Source: Ascidiaceihabitans sp.
Lineage (GTDB): Bacteria; Pseudomonadota; Alphaproteobacteria; Rhodobacterales; Rhodobacteraceae
Assembly (NCBI GenBank): GCA_028825475.1
Contig: JAPKAB010000005.1
Coordinates: 62,001-126,000, forward strand
Length of the DNA stretch: 64,000 bases
Direction of reading: 5' to 3'
In this document: one piece after another, positions 50,656 through 59,945 of the stretch
Layout: each line of letters starts with the position of its first letter
Numbering within the stretch: the stretch's first letter is position 1
Position numbers and translations under genes: made by a program
The notes under the pieces: model-generated
Told to the model about the DNA's origin: nothing
What the model saw: the letters and a program-made list of their open reading frames with translations, nothing else
Database searches by the model: none

Positions 50656-51498
50656 GTGATTGCACGGATTATAGGCGCTGCGGCGCGCGGAATATTGATG
50701 GCATTGCTGCTTGCAACGCCCGCATTGCTTTTGCCAGACATCGCAAAGGGCAGCAGTCAGATTGTAATGCTCATGGCCATGCTTGCTGGCTTCCTTACAT
50801 TTGCCGAATACTATTCCCGTTCACCCAGCATTGTTGAATTCCGTGATGCCGCTCCATTTAACCGTTTACGTTTTACGGCACTGTTTGCCACGGTATTCAT
50901 GTTGAGCCTGATCACTAAAGGCAAAACAGACCCAACAACCATTACCAACGCACTGACCTCAATCGGCCTGATCCTTGGGAACGCTATTGATTTCCCTTAT
51001 TCTCCAGTTCGTCTTGTTGTCCTGATGTTGCCCAGCTCTGCCAGCGACGAAGTCGTAACCGCCGTTCGCACCTCAGCAGGCCTGAGCTACCTAATCTCAC
51101 TTGTCGCTATGACAGCATTCCTGATCCTCGTTCGCGTCCTAAACTGGCCGTCACGCCAAGGTGCGTTTAACGTTTGGATCAACCTTCCACTGTTCGACCC
51201 AACAGCGGGCGGTGACGTTTTGGTACGCTTACGCCGTGATGCACGTTTCAACATCGCACTCGGCTTCTTGCTGCCGTTCTTTATCCCTGCAGTAGTCAAG
51301 ATGGCCGCTGACCTGATACACCCAATCACATTAGAGAATCCGCAAACCCTGATCTGGACAATGAGCGCATGGGCCTTCCTTCCTGCCAGCATGATTATGC
51401 GCGGTATCGCGATGGGCAAAATTGCGGACATGGTCGAAGAGAAACGCCGCCGTACTTATGCAAACGCAGTCGAAGATGGCGGTATGCTACCGGCTTAA
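50656..51498 (+). CDS. Multi-pass membrane protein of unknown function
   Basis: A protein of 280 residues with about seven hydrophobic segments, e.g. GILMALLLATPALLLPDIA, FTALFATVFMLSLITKG, SYLISLVAMTAFLILVRVL and FNIALGFLLPFFIPAVVKMA. It looks like a conserved roseobacter membrane protein, but I recognise no named domain. The start is GTG at 50656. The next gene begins inside its 3' end, suggesting translational coupling. Confidence 0.75.
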   Translation: MIARIIGAAARGILMALLLATPALLLPDIAKGSSQIVMLMAMLAGFLTFAEYYSRSPSIVEFRDAAPFNRLRFTALFATVFMLSLITKGKTDPTTITNALTSIGLILGNAIDFPYSPVRLVVLMLPSSASDEVVTAVRTSAGLSYLISLVAMTAFLILVRVLNWPSRQGAFNVWINLPLFDPTAGGDVLVRLRRDARFNIALGFLLPFFIPAVVKMAADLIHPITLENPQTLIWTMSAWAFLPASMIMRGIAMGKIADMVEEKRRRTYANAVEDGGMLPA

Positions 51499-52520
51499 TC
51501 ACTGGCTGCCTTTTACTTCTATCAGCGCAATTCCTAAGCGCTGAAACCCTTCGCGTAGCGACCTACAATACCGAATTGTCCCGCAAAGGCCCCGGTCTAT
51601 TGCTGCGCGATATCGCCAGTGGAAACGACCCCCAAGTGATCGCGGTATTGGACATTATCAAACATGCCGACCCCGATGTGATTGCGTTACAGGGGTTTGA
51701 CTATGACCTCACGAATCTCGCGCTGCGACTGTTTGCAGACCAGGCAGGATATCCCCACATCTTTGCGGCACGGCCCAACACGGGCATGGCGACGGGGTTA
51801 GACCTGAACGGCGATGGACGTCTTGGCGGGCCAAATGATGCGCAAGGATATGGTAGGTTTTCAGGCCATCGCGGTATGGCTGTTATGTCAAAACTCCCAA
51901 TCGATGCAGGTAAGGTTCAGGATTTCTCAGCTTTGCTCTGGCGCGATGTTCCGTGTCCATCCCTACCAGTCCTCAACGGCAAACCTTTCCTAACAGCCGA
52001 GATGTTGGGTGCCCAACGTCTTTCCAACACGGGCCATTGGATCGTGTCCATAGACGGCCCCAACGGGCCATTCCACCTGATGACTTTCCACGCAACACCA
52101 CCTGTGTTCGACGGACCCGAAGACCGCAATGGCAACCGCAATCACGATGAAGTCAGGCTGTGGCAACAATACTTTGACGGCCAGATTGGCATACCTATTA
52201 CCACACCCTTCATCATCGCAGGTGACGCAAACCTAGACCCTAACGCTGGTGAAGGGCGGCGCAGCGCGATCATCAACCTATTGGCTGATCAACGGGTCCA
52301 AGACGCCAAACCGCGCGGGAATAGCCCCACCCAAGATACTGACACTGTCGATTGGTCAGAACCCACACCGGGCAACATGCGCGTTGATTATGTAATGCCC
52401 TCAGTCGAGTGGACGATAACTGACAGTGGTGTTCTCTGGCCCAAGCCAAGCGACCCGTTGGCCGACATCGCCAAGACCGCCAGCCGCCATCACCTTGTCT
52501 GGGTCGACATCACTCGATAG
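51369..52520 (+). CDS. Endonuclease/exonuclease/phosphatase family protein, start uncertain
   Basis: Up to 383 residues. A signal-peptide-like stretch (LITGCLLLLSAQFLSA) precedes the EEP core: LRVATYNTELSRKG, DPDVIALQGFDYDL, GDANLDPNAGEGRR and the closing SRHHLVWVDI. It may be a secreted nuclease or phosphodiesterase. The start is odd. Between the signal region and ATG 51369 there is no ATG, GTG or TTG in frame, so either translation starts 129 bases inside the previous gene, with a 40-residue charged lead, or it starts at a rare codon such as ATC near the previous stop. Confidence 0.8.
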   Translation: MGLPSCQHDYARYRDGQNCGHGRRETPPYLCKRSRRWRYATGLITGCLLLLSAQFLSAETLRVATYNTELSRKGPGLLLRDIASGNDPQVIAVLDIIKHADPDVIALQGFDYDLTNLALRLFADQAGYPHIFAARPNTGMATGLDLNGDGRLGGPNDAQGYGRFSGHRGMAVMSKLPIDAGKVQDFSALLWRDVPCPSLPVLNGKPFLTAEMLGAQRLSNTGHWIVSIDGPNGPFHLMTFHATPPVFDGPEDRNGNRNHDEVRLWQQYFDGQIGIPITTPFIIAGDANLDPNAGEGRRSAIINLLADQRVQDAKPRGNSPTQDTDTVDWSEPTPGNMRVDYVMPSVEWTITDSGVLWPKPSDPLADIAKTASRHHLVWVDITR

Positions 52521-52607
52521 CCTCACGTCAGTTTTACCGATGTCCCCTTGTACCTGACGGTCGACACCATAGGTTAGACGGTAACTTCAAACAAAAAGGC
52601 CAATGCC

Positions 52608-53480
52608 ATGATCGATCCAACATATACACCACCAGCCGTCTGGACATGGGAACAAAGCAGCGGTGGCAAATTCGCCAACATCAACCGCCCAATTGCTGGC
52701 GCGACCCACGACAAAGAGCTGCCAGTAGGTAAGCACCCTTTGCAGCTTCATTCCCTTGCAACGCCAAACGGCGTCAAAGTCACCATCATGCTGGAAGAGC
52801 TATTGGCGATGGGCTTTGAAGGCGCAGAGTATGACGCCTATCTTGTGAACATTGGCGAAGGCGATCAGTTTGGTTCTGGCTTTGTCGATATCAATCCAAA
52901 CTCAAAAATTCCTGCGATGATGGACCATTCAGGTGACAAACCTGTGCGCCTATTCGAGAGCGCATCAATCATGTTGTATCTTGCAGATAAATTCGGTGCA
53001 TTGGTTCCAAGCGATCCTGTCAAGCGCGCTGAGACGATGAACTGGTTGTTCTGGCAAATGGGCAGCGCACCATATTTGGGTGGCGGCTTTGGCCACTTCT
53101 ATGCCTATGCACCGGAAAAATACGAATACCCAATCAACCGTTTCACCATGGAAGCCAAGCGTCAGCTTGATGTTCTGGACCGCCAACTGGCAGTGACCCC
53201 GTGGATTGCCGGCGACGAATACAGCATCGCCGATATCGCTATCTGGTCATGGTACGGTCAGCTTGTTTTGGGCAACCTATATTCGGCCGCTGAATTCTTG
53301 GATGTTGCGTCTTACACAAACGTTATGGCCTGGGCTGAAAAGATCAACGCGCGTCCAGCCGTTCAACGGGGTCGCATGGTAAACCGTCCATTTGGCGAGC
53401 CATCCGAGCAACTGCATGAACGTCACGATGCGTCAGATTTTGACACTCAGACCCAAGACAAAATTGGCGACAATTCCTAA
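52608..53480 (+). CDS. yghU: Glutathione-dependent disulfide-bond oxidoreductase (YghU-type GST)
   Basis: A protein of 290 residues with the long YghU N-terminus (YTPPAVWTWEQSSGGKFANI followed by NRPIAGATH). The thioredoxin-fold GST domain follows (LQLHSLATPNGVKVTIMLEE, INPNSKIPAMMDH, ESASIMLYLADKFG) and then the helical domain with YSIADIAIWSWYGQ. Relatives reduce disulfides or peroxides using two glutathiones per site. It stands alone and converges on the iron permease gene, with a shared terminator. Confidence 0.92.
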   Translation: MIDPTYTPPAVWTWEQSSGGKFANINRPIAGATHDKELPVGKHPLQLHSLATPNGVKVTIMLEELLAMGFEGAEYDAYLVNIGEGDQFGSGFVDINPNSKIPAMMDHSGDKPVRLFESASIMLYLADKFGALVPSDPVKRAETMNWLFWQMGSAPYLGGGFGHFYAYAPEKYEYPINRFTMEAKRQLDVLDRQLAVTPWIAGDEYSIADIAIWSWYGQLVLGNLYSAAEFLDVASYTNVMAWAEKINARPAVQRGRMVNRPFGEPSEQLHERHDASDFDTQTQDKIGDNS

Positions 53481-53484
53481 AATC

Positions 53485-53510
53485 AAATAGGGGGTTGGCG
53501 CCCCCTATTT
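53485..53510. terminator. Bidirectional terminator overlapping the permease gene end
   Basis: AAATAGGGGG and CCCCCTATTT form a perfect ten-pair stem around TTGGCG. It lies five bases after yghU, and its right arm contains the stop codon of the convergent permease gene. Confidence 0.85.
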
Positions 53511-55172
53511 CCCCCGTCCGACCTGACGACAGATCAAGATCACGGGCAACAACCCCATTGCAACAATGACCAAGCTGGGCACCGCTGCGCCCTCAAGCCG
53601 CTCATCAGATGCGAGGCGATACGCTTGTACCGCCAAAGTGTCATAGTTGAACGGTCGCATGATCAAGGTCGCAGGCAGTTCTTTCATCACATCCACGAAC
53701 ACGATCAACAACGCAGTCAACAGGCTGGGTGTGAGGATCGGCAAATGCACGCGGCGCAATGTGCCCCAAGGCGTCTGCCCCAAGGATCGGCTGGCGGCGT
53801 CCATGTTGGCGTGAACCAATGCTTGTCCCCCCTCATATGCACCAAGAGCCGCAGCAGAAAACCGGACAAGATAGGCAATGATCAGCAACCAGATGGACCC
53901 CGTCACCAGCAATCCGGTTGAAATATCAAACGTACTGCGCATCCAAGCATCCAACGCGTTGTCAAAGGCCGCAAAGGGCACCAACAGGCCGACGGCAACA
54001 ACACCGCCTGGCACTGCGTAACCAAGACGCGCAATATAAGCTGTTGCGCTGGAAAACCGCCCCGGTTGCATGCGCTGGAAAAAGCCAACTGTGACAGCCG
54101 CGCAAACGGTAACAACCGCGGCAATGCCCGCAAGAGTAAGCGAGTTTTGAATGAACGCTAGGTAGCGACTGCTCAGCAAATCTTGTTCTGATCCCAGCCC
54201 CATGTTGAACAGAACAACAACGGGCAACACACACCCCAACAGCACCGGAATAGAACACAACGCAAAGGCCGCAAACGCTTGAACGCCGTGTAGCTGAAGC
54301 TGCGTTTTTTCCTGACCACCGCGAGCGGCATCTGAATATTTCGCCCGCCCCCGCTGGATGCGTTCCAACATCGCAAGCAGCAGTGCAAAACTAAGCAAAC
54401 AAAGCGCGAGTTGTGCTGCGCCGCCACGATCAGCCAAGGTGAACCAGCTTGTGTAAATGCCTGTCGCGAATGTCTGAACGCCAAAGTACGCAACCGTTCC
54501 AAAGTCAGCGATCGTTTCCATAACGGCCAACAGTACACCGCCCGCAATGGCAGGACGTGCCAAAGGCAAACTCACACGGAAAAACGCAGACCATGCACTG
54601 CTGCCAAGGGCCCGTGCGGCAAGGAATGTTGTTCCACTTTGCTGCAGGAACGAAGCGCGCGCGAGCAAGTAGACATAAGGATATAAAACCAGCACCAGCA
54701 TGAAGGCAGCACCACCAAGGGAACGCACCTCTGGGAACCAATAATCACGCGGTCCCCACCCCATCACATCGCGCAGGGTCGATTGTACGATCCCTGGATG
54801 ATCCAGAATATAGGTATAAGCATAAGCCAAAACATAGGACGGAAATGCGAGCGGCAGTACCAACGCGATTTCAAACAATCGCACACCAGGAAAGCGGGTC
54901 ATCGTCACCAACCATGCAGCGCCCACGCCTAGGCAAAGCGTCCCAATTGAAACCAGCACAACCAGCAATGCAGTGTTGCCAACGTAGCGCGGCAAAACAG
55001 AGCCTAACAGCTGCGATACCGTGCCCGTACCACCACTGAACGCCGCGATGGCCACCGCCATCATCGGCAACAGGCAGATCGCCGCAACCAGTACGGCAAC
55101 AGCGGATAGCCCAAGGGGCGCATGGCGCGCGCGCTTTTTTAATGCGGGGGTATATGCGGCGTGATCAGTCAT
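53505..55172 (-). CDS. Iron(III)-type ABC transporter permease
   Basis: A protein of 555 residues with about twelve membrane helices in two fused permease halves, as in FbpB/AfuB. Each half has an EAA-type loop: ARALGSSAWSAFFRVSLPLA and ASRSLGQTPWGTLRRVHLPI. It would import ferric iron, or a related substrate, across the inner membrane. No binding protein or ATPase gene is beside it, so partners must be encoded elsewhere. The PaaK-like gene lies 46 bases upstream in the same direction, perhaps by chance. Confidence 0.9.
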   Translation of the reverse strand: MTDHAAYTPALKKRARHAPLGLSAVAVLVAAICLLPMMAVAIAAFSGGTGTVSQLLGSVLPRYVGNTALLVVLVSIGTLCLGVGAAWLVTMTRFPGVRLFEIALVLPLAFPSYVLAYAYTYILDHPGIVQSTLRDVMGWGPRDYWFPEVRSLGGAAFMLVLVLYPYVYLLARASFLQQSGTTFLAARALGSSAWSAFFRVSLPLARPAIAGGVLLAVMETIADFGTVAYFGVQTFATGIYTSWFTLADRGGAAQLALCLLSFALLLAMLERIQRGRAKYSDAARGGQEKTQLQLHGVQAFAAFALCSIPVLLGCVLPVVVLFNMGLGSEQDLLSSRYLAFIQNSLTLAGIAAVVTVCAAVTVGFFQRMQPGRFSSATAYIARLGYAVPGGVVAVGLLVPFAAFDNALDAWMRSTFDISTGLLVTGSIWLLIIAYLVRFSAAALGAYEGGQALVHANMDAASRSLGQTPWGTLRRVHLPILTPSLLTALLIVFVDVMKELPATLIMRPFNYDTLAVQAYRLASDERLEGAAVPSLVIVAMGLLPVILICRQVGRGK

Positions 55173-55218
55173 TAAGGTCTATTACGACTAATTCACTCAG
55201 GAAATCCAGTGCGACATA

Positions 55219-56418
55219 TCACTCGTAGGTGCGCTGGTCCTCGATCACCAATCCATCACGCGGCAAAGTACCAAGATCGCAGACCACAACCTTGCCCTTC
55301 ATCTTCATCGTATCGACGACGCTGGCGGCATATGCATCCGCGTCACCGCCATCGCATTCCACCTGAACCGTCAGGATGTCTTGTTCGCCTTCACGCGATG
55401 CAATTACACGCGCGCGGTCCACTTCCTCGTGACGTGAAACAAAGGCAGCAACCTGTTCGGGGCGTACAAACATACCCTTAATCTTGGTCGTTTGATCGGC
55501 GCGGCCCATCCAACCTTTGATACGGGTGTTCGTGCGACCACATGGTGATTGCCCTGCCATAACAGCGCTCATGTCACCGGTTGCAAAGCGGATCAGTGGA
55601 TAGTCTGGGTTCAATGAGGTCACAAGAACCTCACCAATTTCACCAGGGAACACAGGTGTGCCGGTGCCAGGAATGACAATCTCAACGATGATTTGCTCGT
55701 CTAAAATCATACCTTCCATCGCGGCACTCTCATACGCGATATTTCCAACATCTGCTGTTGCGTACGACTGTAAACATGCAATGCCACGGTCCGCATATTC
55801 CTGACGCACGGACGGGAACAACGCACCGCCACCAACAGCCGCTTTGGTAAAACCAAGGGTCACACCCATTTGATCGGCTTTGTCCAAAATCACCTTCAGA
55901 TAATCAGGGGTCCCAGCATAAGCAGTCGTGCCCACATCACGGGCCGCCGTCACTTGAAGTTCAGTCTGCCCAGTGCCCGCCGGTAAAACAGTTGCACCAA
56001 CAGCGCGCGCACCAGATTCGAAAATCATACCTGCAGGTGTCAGGTGATACCCAAAACAGTTCTGCACAATATCGTCTTTGCAAAATCCCGCAGCATGCAG
56101 GAAACGACCCATGCGCCACCAATCGTGGGTAATGCCACCCGGTTCATAAATCGGGCCGGGAGATTGAAAAATATGCGCCACGTTAGAGACGGGCATGCCA
56201 CCAAAGGGCGGCTTTTCAGACTGCCACTTTGCCAGATCAGATTTGCGCAACACAGGGAGTGTCGCCAATCCTGACAGATCCAACAGTTTGTCAGCATCTG
56301 ACACCGATGTGCCACCATGACCTGCGATACGCGCCAGTTGACCGTTCAGCGCGGCCAACTGATCGGCCTCGCGCTGGTCGGCGCTGCGTGTTTCTAGATC
56401 GTCGTAAAATGTGGTCAT
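55219..56418 (-). CDS. PaaK-like (phenylacetate-CoA ligase family) protein lacking the usual AMP-binding loop
   Basis: A protein of 399 residues similar in order to PaaK: YDDLETRSADQREADQLAAL at the N-terminus, GARAVGATVLPAGTGQTELQ in the middle, and FATGDMSAVM leading to GWMGRADQTTKIKGMFVRPE and the small C-terminal domain. The glycine-rich loop usually written SSGTTGKPT is replaced by FQSPGPIYEPGG, and the C-terminal catalytic lysine motif is not evident (LPRDGLVIEDQ). It may therefore be a diverged ligase or act otherwise. ATG at 56418 is preferred to TTG at 56445. It is the last gene of the liv cluster. Confidence 0.82.
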   Translation of the reverse strand: MTTFYDDLETRSADQREADQLAALNGQLARIAGHGGTSVSDADKLLDLSGLATLPVLRKSDLAKWQSEKPPFGGMPVSNVAHIFQSPGPIYEPGGITHDWWRMGRFLHAAGFCKDDIVQNCFGYHLTPAGMIFESGARAVGATVLPAGTGQTELQVTAARDVGTTAYAGTPDYLKVILDKADQMGVTLGFTKAAVGGGALFPSVRQEYADRGIACLQSYATADVGNIAYESAAMEGMILDEQIIVEIVIPGTGTPVFPGEIGEVLVTSLNPDYPLIRFATGDMSAVMAGQSPCGRTNTRIKGWMGRADQTTKIKGMFVRPEQVAAFVSRHEEVDRARVIASREGEQDILTVQVECDGGDADAYAASVVDTMKMKGKVVVCDLGTLPRDGLVIEDQRTYE

Positions 56419-56458
56419 CAAAATCGTATCCAACTGGGGGTTCAAAGGGCGTGGCGTA

Positions 56459-57283
56459 TCAGCTCAACCAACGCTTACGACGGCGATACGACCGCACATC
56501 ACGGAACGATTTGCGTCCATCATCAGACATGCCCAAATAGAATTCCTTCACATCTGGGTTCTCGCGCAATTCTGCAGCAGGGCCATCCATAACAACGCGA
56601 CCAGATTCCAAAATGTAGCCATAGTGGGCAAAACGCAAAGCGACGTTGGTGTTCTGCTCAGCCAATAAGAACGACACGCCTTCGCTTTCGTTAATGGACT
56701 TCACGATGCCGAAAATCTGTTCCACCAACTGTGGGGCCAAACCCATGGATGGTTCGTCCAAAAGGATCGTCTCAGGACGGGACATCAAAGCGCGGCCAAT
56801 CGCACACATTTGCTGCTCACCACCCGAGGTATAGCCCGCTTGGGATTTGCGCCGTTCGCGCAGACGCGGGAAATAGTTATACACCATCTCAAGATCAGCC
56901 GCGATCGCGCCCTTACCATCCTTGCGCGTATACGCACCCGTCAGCAGGTTTTCCTCGATCGTGAGGTGTTCAAAACAGTGACGACCTTCCATCACCTGAA
57001 CCACACCACGTTTCACCATGTCGGCGGGATCAGTTTCGTGAACATCCTCACCACGATATTTGACGGAGCCTTTGGTCACTTCACCACGCTCTGACGCCAA
57101 AAGGTTTGAGATTGCTTTAAGTGTGGTCGTCTTGCCAGCACCGTTGCCGCCCAACAATGCCGTAATACCGCCCTTGGGAACCGATAGGCTGACGCCCTTC
57201 AGCACAAGGATCACGCTATTATAGATCACTTCGATGTTGTTGACCTCTAGTAGGGTCTCAGTGTCTTGTCCGCTGTCCAACAT
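56459..57283 (-). CDS. livF: Branched-chain amino acid type ABC transporter ATPase (LivF)
   Basis: A protein of about 274 residues with Walker A GGNGAGKTT, signature YTSGGEQQMCAIGRAL and Walker B TILLDEPSMGLA. The LivF-type QVMEGRHCFEHLTIEENLL stretch separates it from LivG. It powers uptake with LivG, LivH and LivM. ATG at 57283 or GTG at 57292 may be the start; neither has a good ribosome site. A hairpin separates it from the binding-protein gene upstream, likely lowering its expression. Confidence 0.9.
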   Translation of the reverse strand: MLDSGQDTETLLEVNNIEVIYNSVILVLKGVSLSVPKGGITALLGGNGAGKTTTLKAISNLLASERGEVTKGSVKYRGEDVHETDPADMVKRGVVQVMEGRHCFEHLTIEENLLTGAYTRKDGKGAIAADLEMVYNYFPRLRERRKSQAGYTSGGEQQMCAIGRALMSRPETILLDEPSMGLAPQLVEQIFGIVKSINESEGVSFLLAEQNTNVALRFAHYGYILESGRVVMDGPAAELRENPDVKEFYLGMSDDGRKSFRDVRSYRRRKRWLS

Positions 57284-57319
57284 AAGGTTCACTTCATTGT
57301 TGCAAAAATTCTGGGGGAA

Positions 57320-57344
57320 CTGGCGGCACCAAAAGCGCCGCCAG
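57320..57344 (-). terminator. Intercistronic stem-loop after the binding-protein gene
   Basis: CTGGCGGC (57320-57327) and GCCGCCAG (57337-57344) pair perfectly around a nine-base loop, 10 bases past the binding-protein stop. Such hairpins commonly protect the abundant binding-protein message and attenuate downstream genes. A short T run lies about 12 bases beyond on minus. Confidence 0.65.
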
Positions 57345-57354
57345 AATAGTCAGC

Positions 57355-58632
57355 TTACTTACAGCTAGATGCGATGTTGTTTTCTGCCGCATAGGCTGCA
57401 GAATCTTCATCGATCAATGGCTGAATGACATCCATGTCAGATGGTGCGAATTCGTTGATCAAAGACCAAGTTTTCGCAGATGCATCCCACTGGGTCATAC
57501 CAACAAGACCCGGACCACCGTGGTTGGCACAAGATACGTTGAACTCTGGACCAAAGCCTGGAAGACCAAGGGCCGCCATCTTCGCTTCAGTGATTTCCAA
57601 CGCTTCCATCCCGTCACGCATCATCGCCGCTGTGATGTCTGCGGTGCCGTGGATTTCTTGCGCTGTTTTCGCAGCTTCTGCTGCCAACATAGCTGCATAC
57701 AAACCGCGGTTATAAAGAACCGTACCGATTTGATCGCCAGCACCAGCCGCATTGCCTGCGTCTACAACGTACTTCTGAATGTCTGCAAAGACAGGAAAGT
57801 CGCTGCCAACACCGTGGAACGTCAATGCTTTGTAGCCATTGGCTGCATCGCCTGCAGGAAGAACGTCGTTCTCAGAACCAGACCACCAGATACCGATGAA
57901 ATCTTCCATTGGGTAACGGATGTTTGCAGCTTCTTGAACCGCAACTTGGTTCATAACGCCCCAGCCATACATGATGACATTGTCAGGCTTCTCACGACGG
58001 ATTTGTAGCCACTGTGATTTCTGCTCTTGGCCCGGGTGATCAACTGGCAACAATGTCAGTTCAAAACCGTGCTTTTTAGACAGCTCTTCCAACGTGCGGA
58101 TCGGCTCTTTGCCGTAAGCAGAGTTGTGATACACAAGCGCGATTTTCTTACCCGCGATGTCGCCTTGAGACATCAGATAGTTGATCGCACCAGACGCACC
58201 GTTCCAGTAGTTTGCCGGATAGTTGAAGACGTTTGAAAAAACATCGCCATTCGCAGCAGACGTACGGCCATAACCCATTGAGTGGATTGGAATGCCATCA
58301 GCAGTCGCTTTTGGGATCAGCTGATATGTGATGCCTGTAGACAGCGGCTGATACACAAGCGCGCCTTCGCCTTTTGTAGACTCGTAGCACTCAACACCTT
58401 TTTCAGTGTTATAGCCTGTCTCACATTCTGGCACAGACGTCATAACGCCACCAATGCCGCCATCACGTGCGTTCAACAAATTGAAGTAATCCGCATAGCC
58501 ATCAGCAAACGGAATACCGCCCGCAGCATATGGACCCGTGCGATAGCTTAGTGATGGGAACACAAGGTCCGCCATAACTGGGCTTGCTGCCATTACGGCG
58601 GCGACTGCCATTGTTCCTAGTTTCATTTTCAT
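57355..58632 (-). CDS. Liv-type ABC transporter substrate-binding protein
   Basis: A protein of 425 residues with a signal peptide (MKMKLGTMAVAAVMAASPVMA), then a periplasmic-binding fold of the Leu/Ile/Val group. Visible are YRTGPYAAGGIPFADGYADY, PLSTGITYQLIPKATADGIP and KKIALVYHNSAYGKEPIRTL. It is longer than amino-acid binding LivJ and of the type found next to acyl-CoA ligases, so an aromatic or organic acid ligand is possible. GGGAGG lies eight bases before the ATG at 58632, a strong site fitting high expression. Confidence 0.9.
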   Translation of the reverse strand: MKMKLGTMAVAAVMAASPVMADLVFPSLSYRTGPYAAGGIPFADGYADYFNLLNARDGGIGGVMTSVPECETGYNTEKGVECYESTKGEGALVYQPLSTGITYQLIPKATADGIPIHSMGYGRTSAANGDVFSNVFNYPANYWNGASGAINYLMSQGDIAGKKIALVYHNSAYGKEPIRTLEELSKKHGFELTLLPVDHPGQEQKSQWLQIRREKPDNVIMYGWGVMNQVAVQEAANIRYPMEDFIGIWWSGSENDVLPAGDAANGYKALTFHGVGSDFPVFADIQKYVVDAGNAAGAGDQIGTVLYNRGLYAAMLAAEAAKTAQEIHGTADITAAMMRDGMEALEITEAKMAALGLPGFGPEFNVSCANHGGPGLVGMTQWDASAKTWSLINEFAPSDMDVIQPLIDEDSAAYAAENNIASSCK

Positions 58633-58724
58633 CGATTTTTCCTCCCTGGATTTTTCGATATGTACTGGCGTTAACCAGCGTTCGTTGAGCAGGGTTTTTC
58701 CCGCCATTATTGGTAGCCACCCCA

Positions 58725-59801
58725 CTAGTGTGGGAAGGGCCACAATCTCAATTTCTCTTTAGCGACACGCCAAAGCTGCGCCAGACCATGCGGTTCCGCG
58801 ATCAAGAAGATCACGATCAACGCACCGACGATTACCAACTGCAAGTGGGCAACGATGTCTGTTGGCCAACCCAACCAGTCAACGCCAACCAATTTCAAGA
58901 CAACCGGCAAGACCACCAAAAACGCAGCACCGGCGAATGATCCAAAGATCGATCCAAGGCCGCCAATGATGATCATAAACAAAACGGTGAATGACTTGGT
59001 GATGCCAAAGGCCTCGCCCACTTCAACCGCGCCCAAATACACAGCAAAGAACAACGCACCTGAAATACCGATAAAGAACGAACTAACAGCAAACGCACTT
59101 AGCTTTGCCCTCAACGGGTTCACACCGATGATCTCAGCCGCAATATCCATATCACGAATGGCCATCCATTTGCGCCCAAAAGCGCCCCGCGTAAGATTAC
59201 GGGCAATCACTGCGCTGAAGATAACAAACGCCAAGCAGAACAGATAAGTCGCCCACGCTTCGGTATTCGGTCCCGTCACTTCGATCCCAAATACTGTGCG
59301 TTCTGGGGCCGAGATTTGGCCAGAAGCCGAGTAGTTGTAGAACCACGGCACACGGTTAAACAACCAAACAAGGAAGAACTGCGCGGCCAGTGTTGCCACG
59401 GCAAGATAGAACCCTTTGATCCGCAAAGATGGCAGACCAAACAAGACACCAACACCAGCGGTGATAAGACCCGCGATTAAGACATGGATTAACATGCTCA
59501 CTTCTGGAAAGGCCGTCATCAGCTTGTAACAGGCATATGCCCCCACAGCCATGAAACCACCTGTACCCAAAGAAACTTGGCCACAATACCCCACCAGAAT
59601 GTTCAGGCCGATTGCAGCAATCGCATAGATCAAGAACGGTAGGAAAATTGAATTCACCCAATAGTCATTGATTGTGAATGGGATCACGAAGATCGCGACA
59701 AACAGGACCAAATAGTAACGATAGCGATCAAACCGGATCGGAAAGGTTTGGCTGTCTTCGGGATAAGATGTGCTGAAATCGCCAGCTTCACGATAAAACA
59801 T
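58725..59801 (-). CDS. livM: Liv-type ABC transporter permease (LivM)
   Basis: A protein of 358 residues with about ten membrane helices and the LivM marks NILVGYCGQVSLGTGGFMAV and KWMAIRDMDIAAEIIGVNPL, the latter being the ATPase-contacting loop. It pairs with LivH to form the channel. ATG at 59801 has GGAG seven bases upstream; a TTG at 59816 lies too far into that site. It is separated from livH by a small gene on the opposite strand. Confidence 0.92.
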   Translation of the reverse strand: MFYREAGDFSTSYPEDSQTFPIRFDRYRYYLVLFVAIFVIPFTINDYWVNSIFLPFLIYAIAAIGLNILVGYCGQVSLGTGGFMAVGAYACYKLMTAFPEVSMLIHVLIAGLITAGVGVLFGLPSLRIKGFYLAVATLAAQFFLVWLFNRVPWFYNYSASGQISAPERTVFGIEVTGPNTEAWATYLFCLAFVIFSAVIARNLTRGAFGRKWMAIRDMDIAAEIIGVNPLRAKLSAFAVSSFFIGISGALFFAVYLGAVEVGEAFGITKSFTVLFMIIIGGLGSIFGSFAGAAFLVVLPVVLKLVGVDWLGWPTDIVAHLQLVIVGALIVIFLIAEPHGLAQLWRVAKEKLRLWPFPH

Positions 59802-59945
59802 TAGTGTTCTCCCCAAACCGCGACACGCGATCCGTTTTCATTAATTTTCAACGCGGCGTTAACCAGCAATTCACTTTTCAGCGCTTTGCCACATTCTGCC
59901 CTATTTCCGATGCGACACATTCCGTGAGAAAACGGAGTGGGATCC

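Noticed and set aside
53505..55172. Functional linkage of the iron permease to the PaaK-like/liv cluster
   Set aside because: Same direction and 46 bases apart, but the permease family is complete in itself and belongs with a different binding protein and ATPase; adjacency alone is not enough.
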